DNA of 64,000 nt. Origin: Candidatus Obscuribacterales bacterium. Its GTDB lineage: Bacteria > Cyanobacteriota > Vampirovibrionia > Obscuribacterales > Obscuribacteraceae. The position numbers were made by a program, and so were the translations under genes. Position 1 is the first letter of the stretch, and every line of letters starts with the position of its first letter. Below, one piece after another: positions 46,306 through 54,251 of this stretch. Under the pieces are notes generated by a model that had not been told where the DNA came from, made no database searches, and worked only from the letters and a program-made list of their open reading frames with translations. The stretch spans positions 304,248 to 368,247 of the forward strand of contig JAKFVU010000082.1 in NCBI GenBank assembly GCA_021732025.1, given 5' to 3'.

Positions 46306-48099
46306 ATGAGTACATCCGTGACAAAACAAAGCGCTGTCTTTCTCAATTTCAATCTCAATTTGAAATCTCTGCAAAAACTGGCATGCACAAGCGCCTTGGC
46401 CGCCAGTCTATGGCTTAGCCCCTTGGCCATCGGTCAAGCCATTGCCGCAACGCCTGATGTGAACAAAGCACCTGCTAGTGGTGTGGAATGGACAAAAATT
46501 CAAGATCTCAACCCCAACGCCACTTCTACCAATAGACCAATCAAGCAGAAGTGGGCCGTTGTCATCGGTGCGGCCAAGTTCAAAGAAAAGAGACTTGAAG
46601 GCGTTGACGCCAAAATGGATATCGCCGCACGCAATTTTTCGGCCTATCTAAAAGACCCCAATGCTGGGCGCTTTCCTGAAACACACGTTAAGACTCTAAT
46701 AAACTCTGACGCCACTCGCCAAAACATCATCAACAACCTCGGCAAAGGTTGGCTAGGAAGCTTAGCTGGCCCTGATGATTTAGTTGTTGTCTTTATATCG
46801 ACCCACGGCTTCCCCACCACCGATGGTACTACCTATTTAAGCGCTTACGATTGCGCTTTAGATAACGTCTACTCGACTTGTCTATCAATGCAAAACTTGA
46901 TGGACACTTTGAAAAAAGACGTAAAAACAGATCGTATTGTTATGGTGCTTGAATCTCCATACAGCGGAGCCGCCGAGCTGACAGCCGGCGCCAAAGCACT
47001 GTTCATGGGTAGCAACATAGACTTGAATAAAGTTTCACTGGGCAAAGGCTACATCATTTTGACCTCGAGCAAACCAGATCAAATGACCTGGGGAAATTCT
47101 TTCTCAAACAATTTGATCAAGTCCCTGCGTGAAAAAGATGGCATGCCCTCGCTCACTGATGCCTTTGCTAAAGCAAGAGCCTTGACTGAGAGCGACACTA
47201 ACACTGGCAATTCTTCTTCTAAGCGCCAAACGCCAGTAATGAAATCAGACTGGACCGGCAATGACATTGTGCTTGGAGCACCAACTCTAGAACAAGTAAA
47301 AGAAATTCCAGAAAATGTCATGACTTTCGTTGCCGCCGAATCGCACTATCTCAAAGCCAACAATCTAGTCGGTGAAGGTAACTTTGACGGCGCCATAAGT
47401 GAGTACCAGGCGGCCATTGCTACAGATCCAGAATACGCTGATGCCATTGCCGACTATGGTGCCATCCTCTCAATTAAAGGAGACTGGGCTGGTGCGGCTC
47501 AAAAATATAAGAGAGCCATTGAACTGAAGCCCAATGATGCACTATTCCATTCAAACTACGCTCGCGCCTTGACCAAACTAGGGCAAGAAGAGGAAAGCAT
47601 TAAGCAGCTAGAGCTGGCTTACCAGCTTAATCCCAAAGACAAAATTATCTTGGGGGCCTTAGCTAATAAGTGTGTGGCAGCAGGAAATTTTGAGAATGCC
47701 ATTAACTTATTAGAGCAGGCGGTATATCTATTCCCTCAATCGGCTCAGATGCATGACCGCTTAAGCTATGCCTTTGCCCGTACTGGTAACGTTGGCCAAT
47801 CATTTGCCCACGCCAAAGAAGCGGTAAAGCTTGACCCTAAACTTGTTTCAGCCAGACTCAATTTAGGTTCTGCCCTGCTATTAAAAGGTGACGCCGACGG
47901 CGCTAAACAAGTCTATAAAGAGACAACTTCAATCGATCCTAAAAATGTCGACGCCCACTTCTTGTTAGCAAGCACCATGGAAAAACTAGGTGATAATCAA
48001 GGAGCAAAGAGCGAGCTTTCAACGTTTGTAGAACTAGCACCGGCTCAAGATCCTAGAGTCGAAAACGCCAAGGCAAAGATCAAGAGTTTAGGCAATTAG
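46306..48099 (+). CDS. Secreted caspase-fold pseudoprotease with C-terminal TPRs (locus B)
   Basis: 597 residues from ATG 46306, with GGAG 8 nt upstream. Signal region to about residue 48 (LAASLWLSPLAIGQA, cut after IAA). The caspase fold starts at QKWAVVIGAAKF; the catalytic His167 is present (FISTHGF), but the Cys motif is ESPYSG, with Pro218 (CCA, 46957-46959) where locus A has DVCHSG. It should be unable to cleave. About eight TPRs follow (DGAISEYQAAIATDPEY, WAGAAQKYKRAIELKPND, GAKQVYKETTSIDPKN). Domain order is the reverse of locus A (caspase first). It is in an operon with the DUF4384-bearing hydrolase. A scaffold or regulator role is inferred. Confidence 0.88.
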   Translation: MSTSVTKQSAVFLNFNLNLKSLQKLACTSALAASLWLSPLAIGQAIAATPDVNKAPASGVEWTKIQDLNPNATSTNRPIKQKWAVVIGAAKFKEKRLEGVDAKMDIAARNFSAYLKDPNAGRFPETHVKTLINSDATRQNIINNLGKGWLGSLAGPDDLVVVFISTHGFPTTDGTTYLSAYDCALDNVYSTCLSMQNLMDTLKKDVKTDRIVMVLESPYSGAAELTAGAKALFMGSNIDLNKVSLGKGYIILTSSKPDQMTWGNSFSNNLIKSLREKDGMPSLTDAFAKARALTESDTNTGNSSSKRQTPVMKSDWTGNDIVLGAPTLEQVKEIPENVMTFVAAESHYLKANNLVGEGNFDGAISEYQAAIATDPEYADAIADYGAILSIKGDWAGAAQKYKRAIELKPNDALFHSNYARALTKLGQEEESIKQLELAYQLNPKDKIILGALANKCVAAGNFENAINLLEQAVYLFPQSAQMHDRLSYAFARTGNVGQSFAHAKEAVKLDPKLVSARLNLGSALLLKGDADGAKQVYKETTSIDPKNVDAHFLLASTMEKLGDNQGAKSELSTFVELAPAQDPRVENAKAKIKSLGN

Positions 48100-48111
48100 T
48101 AACTTGAATAG

Positions 48112-48171
48112 ACACTTGCTCCAACACTTGAAACAACACTTAAACCAATACTTGGATCAACGCATAAATCT
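48112..48171 (+). repeat. Five degenerate 12-bp tandem units ending at a start codon
   Basis: Units ACACTTGCTCCA, ACACTTGAAACA, ACACTTAAACCA, ATACTTGGATCA and the weaker ACGCATAAATCT fill the whole gap up to the ATG at 48172. One frame reads H-L-x-Q four times and stops at TGA overlapping that ATG. Confidence 0.75.
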
Positions 48172-49194
48172 ATGAAAAAGCCGCGAGAAATATGCGTTGA
48201 CATAGGCAACTTCGCACGTGCACCTTCTCTCTGCATCGCAACTTTCACCGCACTTGCTTTCGTTGGCTTTACTTGCTGGCCAGTAGAACTATTTGCACAT
48301 TTTCGCGTGCAGTATGTAGTCTTATTGGCGATAGCTATTCCCTATTTACTATTTCTCGAGCGCACTCGTATCAATAACCTCTATCTGGGCGCCGCTGTAG
48401 GGGCCCTGATTGCCAATATTGTAGTGTTACTGATGACTTCCACCGGTCCTGATGCCACTCAAGCACAATCGCAGATGCGCTCACGCTCACAAACACCGGG
48501 CCTGACCCAAAAGGCAGAAACTACTATTTCGTTGCTGCAATTCAACGTCAACTCCAGCAGCACCAACTATCCTGCCTTTGACAAACTTATACAGAAACTA
48601 AAGCCAGACGTCGTTTGTATTGAAGAAGTAAGCGAAGGTTGGCGCCAGCATTTCGATCAAATCAAAGATATTTATCCATACCAAAATGTGCGAGCCCGAC
48701 CTGACAATTTTGGTATCGCCATACTTAGCAAGTACAGAATTGACGAAGCCAGCCGCGAACCAATTGGTGGCATTGGTCTACCAACGGCATTTGTCACTCT
48801 TGCTCTTCCGTCTAACACCAGTGAAAGCACACAAATTCAGGTTATAGCAACTCACCCACTGCCACCTGTATCTCCCGGCGCAACAGCCATGCGCGACAAG
48901 CACATGCATGAATTAGCTAAACGAATTGCAGATAGTAAAAAGCTCACTATCCTAGCTGGCGATTTCAACAGCACGCCATGGTCGTACATTTTTCAAGATT
49001 TTGTCAAAGAATCAGGATTGCGCGATAGCAGACTAAACAAGGGTCTGCAACCCACTTGGCCAACCATGTTCAGCCACCTGTTGATACCTATCGATCACAT
49101 TCTCAGCTCACCTCAAATAAAATGCACTGAGCGCGAAGTAGAGGAATACTCGGGCTCAGATCACTATCCGGTGTACGCCAAATTTGTTTTGTAA
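48172..49194 (+). CDS. Membrane-anchored endonuclease/exonuclease/phosphatase-family protein
   Basis: 340 residues. Three hydrophobic segments in residues 20-92 are followed by a soluble EEP domain. Metal and catalytic motifs are intact: LQFNVN, CIEEVSEG (metal Glu), ATHPLPP, AGDFNSTPWS (catalytic Asp and Asn), PIDHIL and GSDHYPV (catalytic His). Enzymes of this fold cleave phosphodiesters in nucleic acids or phosphoinositides, and this N-terminal layout is common among exported EEP proteins. It is 72 bp after the caspase-TPR gene, possibly in the same transcript. Confidence 0.88.
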   Translation: MKKPREICVDIGNFARAPSLCIATFTALAFVGFTCWPVELFAHFRVQYVVLLAIAIPYLLFLERTRINNLYLGAAVGALIANIVVLLMTSTGPDATQAQSQMRSRSQTPGLTQKAETTISLLQFNVNSSSTNYPAFDKLIQKLKPDVVCIEEVSEGWRQHFDQIKDIYPYQNVRARPDNFGIAILSKYRIDEASREPIGGIGLPTAFVTLALPSNTSESTQIQVIATHPLPPVSPGATAMRDKHMHELAKRIADSKKLTILAGDFNSTPWSYIFQDFVKESGLRDSRLNKGLQPTWPTMFSHLLIPIDHILSSPQIKCTEREVEEYSGSDHYPVYAKFVL

Positions 49195-49212
49195 AAAAGA
49201 GACGACAACGTC

Positions 49213-49238
49213 GACGCTCACAGTGCAATAGTGACGTC
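49213..49238. terminator. Hairpin between convergent genes, possible bidirectional terminator
   Basis: GACGCTCAC pairs with GTGACGTC around a 9-base loop with one bulged C, between the EEP stop (49194) and the kinase stop (49251). A T-rich stretch (ATTATTTTG) follows on the plus strand. Confidence 0.45.
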
Positions 49239-49250
49239 CAGATTATTTTG

Positions 49251-51644
49251 CTAATCGGCGAAAATGCTAGAACGTTCCGAGTAGAACTGAACCCTAAGAT
49301 TAGGCGCGTGCTGTCTAAGATAAGCTAAGTCAGTTTTCTTGAAATGGCCTTTATCAACAACAATAATTTTCAGTGAAGGAAAATGCACCAGTTCTTTGGC
49401 AACGGCACCGTCCTTCATGTGAACCTTAACCAACGACAATTCGGCAAGGCGCGAGAGCCCGGACAGTTTGTGCAAATCATCAGAGGAAATCTTGTTGCCA
49501 TCAAGTACCAACGTCTTGAGGTTTGAAAAGTTAGCGATTAGTCGGTAGTCCGCTGGTCCAATTCCAGTATCTGCCAACTGGAGCGATTCTAGTCGTCGTG
49601 ATCCGTTTAATGCAACCAGAACCGGAGTTACATTGACGCAGCGCGCCAGCATGAGGTTCTTTAAATTGGGTAAGAATCTAAGCCTGGCAAAATCTGTACT
49701 TTTGATATGAGACTTAAAGGCATAGAACGCCTCTAAGTTAGGCAAAGTATTCAGTGCAGGAATAATTTTGGCTGTGAGGTCAGAACAACCGCTGATGTTG
49801 TAACCTTTGATGCCAGGCAAATTGACGCATTCTATTGCAAGATCGTCGCTGGCAAACGGTGGCCAAATGATAACCTCAGTAATGTCGCCTCTGCGAAATT
49901 TGCGAAGAAATTCCTTCTTGACCATAACATTAGGAGAAGGAGCTAAGTAAAGTGTTTTGTCGCGAGGATACTTCAATGTGCCACAGGCATCCGCCCTATC
50001 ATTGAGTGATGTGCCAATCCACGCCAATGGTCGAGTTCCAGACTTTGGTGGAAAATCAAACTGTGTAAAAGTTCGTCCACCAACAGTAATGCTTTTGGAA
50101 AAATATTTCTCTTTTGTCAGCTCAATAGACTTAGCAGCAGCATCTGGTTCAGGGCTCGCGTCCTCTAGGTGAAGGTCCTTATTTAAGCTGCTAGCATCCA
50201 GCTTAAGTTCAGTTTTCACCCTCGTCTGAACGTCACCTGCATTGACAGAGGCAGGGGAACTTGAACTTGTCAGGCGTAATTGCATAACAAAGAAAGATGC
50301 CACGGCAATGATCGATAACACTGCACACGAAGCAACTACAATTTTTACCTTGTTGGAGGAACTTGCTTCTGCTTCTTCTTCGTCATCAAAATCGTCCTGG
50401 TATTCACTCTCACTTTCGTATTCACCAGATCCCTGTTGTTCATCGGCGTAGGGTTCGGCATCAAAAAGATCATCCTCACGCTCTTCTCGGTCATTACCTC
50501 TCGTTGTGCCTTTGCCAAGGCTACCCAAGCCGAGCGACACTGTGCTTTCAGCTGTAGCACCTCTAAAGCTAGCCGGAGCATTGGCGCCTAAGGGTTGACC
50601 ATCAAGAACGTTTTTCAAATCCAGGGCAACGGCATCCATACTTTGATAGCGATACATTGGCTCTTTCGCCATCATACGAGCCACAAGCATCTCTAAATCA
50701 TCTGAGAACTTGCCTTCGGGGTTCTTGCTCGCCAGTGTTGGAGATGGAGTACTGACGTGCATCATCATGGTGTCAGAAGCACTGCGACCACGAAACGGCA
50801 CTTTGCCAGTTAGTGCCTCAAATAGGCTACAACCCAAAGAATAGACATCAGAGCGAGGATCGACCCTCTGCCCCATAGCCTGTTCTGGGCTCATATAGCT
50901 GGGGCTACCACAGACAATTCCCATAGCAGTAAGCTTTTGCACTTCTGGCTTTAGCTCTTCTGCAAATTTGACAATACCAAAATCGACAACCTTGACCCTA
51001 GCGCCGTGCACATCTGGCTTATCGAGAATGAGCAAGTTGGCCGGTTTAACGTCGCGGTGCAGAATACCTTTGCGATGAGCGAAGCTAAGGCCAGCGCTGG
51101 CTTCAATAAACAAGGGTAAAGCAACTTCAGCAGTCATAGGTCCGGAGAAAACGATTTTGTCCAGCAGGTCTTCACCATCAAGCAAATCCATCACATAAAA
51201 AGGCAACGAACCTTCATGTACACCAAAATTGTAGATAGCTACGATATTGGGGTGGTTCAGCTTGGCGATTGCCTGGGCTTCATTCTGAAAACGGATAACT
51301 GAGACTTCATCGTGTTTGTCATCGGTAAGAATCTTAAGGGCATACTCGGTTGGCAAACTAACGTGTTTTACCTTGTAGACCATGCCCATGGCACCACGAC
51401 CCAGAAGCTCAATGATTTCATAGCTGGCCCCAATAATGGCTCCGGGGCTAAAAGCTCCCGGTATATCAATCTTAACTTGGTCACTTGCCTGTGCATCGGC
51501 TTGTGCATTGCCCTGAGCATTCGCTTGAGCATTGGGTTGCTGGTTAACCACAGGCGAAGCTGTGCTGAAAGGCTCCGAGGTACCCGTCGAAGGGTGTTGC
51601 TCGGGAATTTGCACTTGTGCGTCAGTAGAGTCTGATGATTCCAT
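49251..51644 (-). CDS. Transmembrane Ser/Thr protein kinase with extracytoplasmic LRR-like domain
   Basis: 797 residues. A Gln/Asn/Ala-rich N-terminus precedes a Hanks-type kinase domain (about residues 75-345): GRGAMGMVYKVKH, ALKIL, HRDVKPANLLI, DFGIVKF, SPSYMSPEQ, all key residues present. An acidic juxtamembrane stretch (DDFDDEEEAEAS) leads to one membrane helix (VVASCAVLSIIAVASFFV, about residue 435). The outer part ends in leucine-rich repeats (LKNLMLARC, LESLQLADTG, LKTLVLDGNKI, LAELSLVKV). By layout it senses an external ligand and phosphorylates cytoplasmic targets. It is the last of three co-directional genes with the degenerate GGDEF and lipoprotein genes. Confidence 0.92.
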   Translation of the reverse strand: MESSDSTDAQVQIPEQHPSTGTSEPFSTASPVVNQQPNAQANAQGNAQADAQASDQVKIDIPGAFSPGAIIGASYEIIELLGRGAMGMVYKVKHVSLPTEYALKILTDDKHDEVSVIRFQNEAQAIAKLNHPNIVAIYNFGVHEGSLPFYVMDLLDGEDLLDKIVFSGPMTAEVALPLFIEASAGLSFAHRKGILHRDVKPANLLILDKPDVHGARVKVVDFGIVKFAEELKPEVQKLTAMGIVCGSPSYMSPEQAMGQRVDPRSDVYSLGCSLFEALTGKVPFRGRSASDTMMMHVSTPSPTLASKNPEGKFSDDLEMLVARMMAKEPMYRYQSMDAVALDLKNVLDGQPLGANAPASFRGATAESTVSLGLGSLGKGTTRGNDREEREDDLFDAEPYADEQQGSGEYESESEYQDDFDDEEEAEASSSNKVKIVVASCAVLSIIAVASFFVMQLRLTSSSSPASVNAGDVQTRVKTELKLDASSLNKDLHLEDASPEPDAAAKSIELTKEKYFSKSITVGGRTFTQFDFPPKSGTRPLAWIGTSLNDRADACGTLKYPRDKTLYLAPSPNVMVKKEFLRKFRRGDITEVIIWPPFASDDLAIECVNLPGIKGYNISGCSDLTAKIIPALNTLPNLEAFYAFKSHIKSTDFARLRFLPNLKNLMLARCVNVTPVLVALNGSRRLESLQLADTGIGPADYRLIANFSNLKTLVLDGNKISSDDLHKLSGLSRLAELSLVKVHMKDGAVAKELVHFPSLKIIVVDKGHFKKTDLAYLRQHAPNLRVQFYSERSSIFAD

Positions 51645-51762
51645 AGGGCAGATAAAACTACCAAAAATCTGTACTTATACCGTTATAGAAGATTTTACCC
51701 AATCTATGTAGTTTTCAGGCATCAAATGTAACCGTTCCCACAAGTCGAAAAGACTCTCTAAA

Positions 51763-52464
51763 CTAATCATCGACAGGGAAGTTGACGGTGTTGCCCCCCG
51801 ACTTCAAACCTAACTGCAAAGCTTCCACAGTAAGAGCAATTAGCTGGTCTGGTTTATCGATACCTTCCTCAAGACTGGCACCACCAACAGTGACAGTTAG
51901 AACTATCTGTTGAGCCTTGTAGGCAACCGATAGGTTTTCTAGCCGGGTGCGAATACGCTCAGCTGCGATTTCTGCTCCGCCCCGTGGTGTCTCTGGCAGT
52001 ATCACGCCAAAACAATCGTCACGACAGCGACCGGCAATATCCACATCTCGCACACTGCCTAATAGTCCTCTGCCAGTGCCGAGAATGACAGCGTTCTCGC
52101 CTTGCAATCCGAAATTTTCAACCACATCTGCCAATTTATCGATGGTTACAAAGAGCAACGAAAGTGGACGTTTATAGCGGCTAGCTCTGCGTACTTCGTA
52201 GTTGAGGCGCTTGTAAAAAGACCAAAAATTGAATGAGTTAAGATCGAGCAAAGCCCGGCGCTCCACCTCTTCATCAGTAAGCGACGGATCTTCAATATAG
52301 CGGTCGGCAAAGAGCTTAGATTGTTCAGCCGGGATCTCAAAATCAGGCTGTTCCTTCATATTCCAAGGAAATTGATTATTGCGCGCCCGCAGCTCAGCCA
52401 AACGCTTTTGGAATAACAGCTCTTGCTCTTCTCGCTCGGTTAAACGCTTGCGCTTGTCAGACAT
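51763..52464 (-). CDS. GGDEF-fold protein with degenerate active site
   Basis: 233 residues. The N-terminal ~85 residues are charged and helical. The GGDEF fold starts at EVRRASRYKRPLSLLFVTID (metal Asp109 present), but the signature reads RDDCF (residues 148-152) instead of GGDEF, keeping only Asp and Phe. Cyclic-di-GMP synthesis is therefore unlikely; such domains often act as nucleotide sensors or scaffolds. The start overlaps the lipoprotein stop by one base (TAATG), so translation is coupled. A kinase gene follows 118 bp downstream. Confidence 0.75.
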   Translation of the reverse strand: MSDKRKRLTEREEQELLFQKRLAELRARNNQFPWNMKEQPDFEIPAEQSKLFADRYIEDPSLTDEEVERRALLDLNSFNFWSFYKRLNYEVRRASRYKRPLSLLFVTIDKLADVVENFGLQGENAVILGTGRGLLGSVRDVDIAGRCRDDCFGVILPETPRGGAEIAAERIRTRLENLSVAYKAQQIVLTVTVGGASLEEGIDKPDQLIALTVEALQLGLKSGGNTVNFPVDD

Positions 52465-53123
52465 TAGTTAATACTCTTCTGCTTAATCGGCTTGATCGAC
52501 TTATCGGACATCTGACTAGAGAAGGTGCCCTCGGTCTTCTCATCTTCCATGTATTTTGAAACCATATTCTGTTCAGTATCGTGAACAAGAGCCAGAACCG
52601 AGTCAATCTTGTTACCGAAGCGTTTCTCCGCTGCACGCCACCACAGTTCGCCACCATCGAGTAAAGATTCGTGCATCCAAGCTATTTGATATTTCTCTTT
52701 CTCACTCTTAAATTTCTCACCCGAACTTGAATTGAGCCAATATTGTCTGGCAAAAGCGGCTCGCTTCTTATAAGGCACGTAAGTCGCCAAGTTGTTTCCT
52801 AAATCTTGATGAAATGGCTCGAGAAAGTCATGGTAGGCCAAAGCAAACTTGGCCTTCTCAGTGGCACTTAACACCCGATAGTATGATTTGAAAACCCGCG
52901 CTTCACGCCCAGCAATCCAACCGTCTTCGAAACCTAAGTCAACCTTCTTGGCAATCTCGGCGACATCTTCAACAGTGACGCGCTCTGTGCTGTTTCCCCC
53001 AGAGACTATCTGGCCAGAATCAGCGGGAGCATTGCCGCAGCATGTCAAGCATAGTGATGTTGCGAGGCAGACAGACAGACAACTGAATATTGAGATTAAG
53101 GTGGCACCGCGAACGCTGTTCAT
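52464..53123 (-). CDS. Putative lipoprotein, unknown function
   Basis: 219 residues. A hydrophobic leader (ISIFSCLSVCLATSLCLTCC) ends in a Cys-rich lipobox-like site (LTCC; Cys at -1 is unusual). The rest is soluble and helical, rich in Lys, Glu and Trp (KSYYRVLSATEKAKFALAYHDFLEPF, ARQYWLNSSSGEKF). No family recognised. It is co-translated with the degenerate GGDEF gene and upstream of the kinase, so a sensory accessory role is possible. Confidence 0.6.
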   Translation of the reverse strand: MNSVRGATLISIFSCLSVCLATSLCLTCCGNAPADSGQIVSGGNSTERVTVEDVAEIAKKVDLGFEDGWIAGREARVFKSYYRVLSATEKAKFALAYHDFLEPFHQDLGNNLATYVPYKKRAAFARQYWLNSSSGEKFKSEKEKYQIAWMHESLLDGGELWWRAAEKRFGNKIDSVLALVHDTEQNMVSKYMEDEKTEGTFSSQMSDKSIKPIKQKSIN

Positions 53124-53209
53124 TTGGTAATGATAAACTACATTTCTGTTAGAAGTTATTACTTCCCGACCTGAGACGTAGTCGAAGGTACAAGCGTTAT
53201 TGGCATGCT

Positions 53210-54235
53210 ATGACAGAAATTGACAGCTCAAGCACTTATCGCCCCGGTCAAAGCGTAATGTGCAAGATAGAAAGCGCTGAACCAGGTGGTTACAACGCTG
53301 TGGTAGTTGGGTCAGGTTTGCCTCCGTTAGCCGATCCAAATGATGAAGACGCGGAAAACCATCACGTCTTGAAAGCATTTTTGCCAAGTACTGAGCCTTT
53401 GAAAATTGGCCAAACAGTGCCAGCCACGTTCGTCTGCATGCACAATAACCGAGCACTAATGACATTTGCCTTTATGCTTGGCACAACAGAGCGGGTACAG
53501 CTGAGCACCGAATCGGACCAAGACAACGCTTTCGCCATCTGGGTCGACTCTTACCCCACAAGCCAGCGGTTGCGCCGCGCCATTGACTTAATCATGCCTG
53601 CCGTCTCAGGCAAACTCTATCTAGAGCTAAATTGCTCTACAGCCGATTCCTCTAAATTGCTGTCAGAGCTTGAACTAGCTAATTTCACCGGTTGCGTCAA
53701 AGCCAGGTCTGAAGAACAAAAGTCGCGTTCAGCAATGCTTCTCTATGAAGGAAGAGTGGCTGGAGCAATATACGGGCGTAAGGATGCTCAAGAGACCTTT
53801 GCTGTAGAAAAAGCCATAAGCCTTATCAAAGGTGATATCGCTGGCGCCGACACTTTCTTGCAGGTCTACGAGCTACCTCACGATGTTGTTCTTGCTATGT
53901 CGGCACTGTTTCTCGGCTGCCCTCTGGCAAAAGACGAATCAAAGGCAATGCTTGACTATTTCGACGCTACACTTATGTCGATTTCGCTCACTGGTGAAAC
54001 TGGCTGTCTGACGTACAGTGAAGATAGCAGCCCTGATATCTTGATTTTCATCAACAAAGGCAAGCCTTTCGGTGGCTACAAAATAGCCGAGCAAGAATAT
54101 ATAGAAAATGCTGAAACACTCCTCTCTGAAATTAGAAAAAACGAGAAGGGTTCAATAGAAGCGCACATACTGCCAGAACATCTGCTATCAGAAGCGATGA
54201 CATTTGGCTACAAACTTCACGGCAGTAAAGCCTGA
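53210..54235 (+). CDS. DUF4388-like protein with N-terminal OB/S1-like region
   Basis: 341 residues. The first ~90 residues (YRPGQSVMCKIESAEPGGYNAVV ... LKIGQTVPATFVCM) look like an S1/OB-type beta-barrel. Residues ~125-180 (KLYLELNCSTADSSKLLSEL, TGCVKARSEEQKS, LLYEGRVAGAIYG) resemble DUF4388, a module common in gliding and two-component-linked proteins. The remainder is unrecognised. Both calls are tentative. It ends 16 bp before the FadB/J-type gene, suggesting an operon. Confidence 0.5.
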   Translation: MTEIDSSSTYRPGQSVMCKIESAEPGGYNAVVVGSGLPPLADPNDEDAENHHVLKAFLPSTEPLKIGQTVPATFVCMHNNRALMTFAFMLGTTERVQLSTESDQDNAFAIWVDSYPTSQRLRRAIDLIMPAVSGKLYLELNCSTADSSKLLSELELANFTGCVKARSEEQKSRSAMLLYEGRVAGAIYGRKDAQETFAVEKAISLIKGDIAGADTFLQVYELPHDVVLAMSALFLGCPLAKDESKAMLDYFDATLMSISLTGETGCLTYSEDSSPDILIFINKGKPFGGYKIAEQEYIENAETLLSEIRKNEKGSIEAHILPEHLLSEAMTFGYKLHGSKA

Positions 54236-54251
54236 AAAAGCATGAGGTCTT

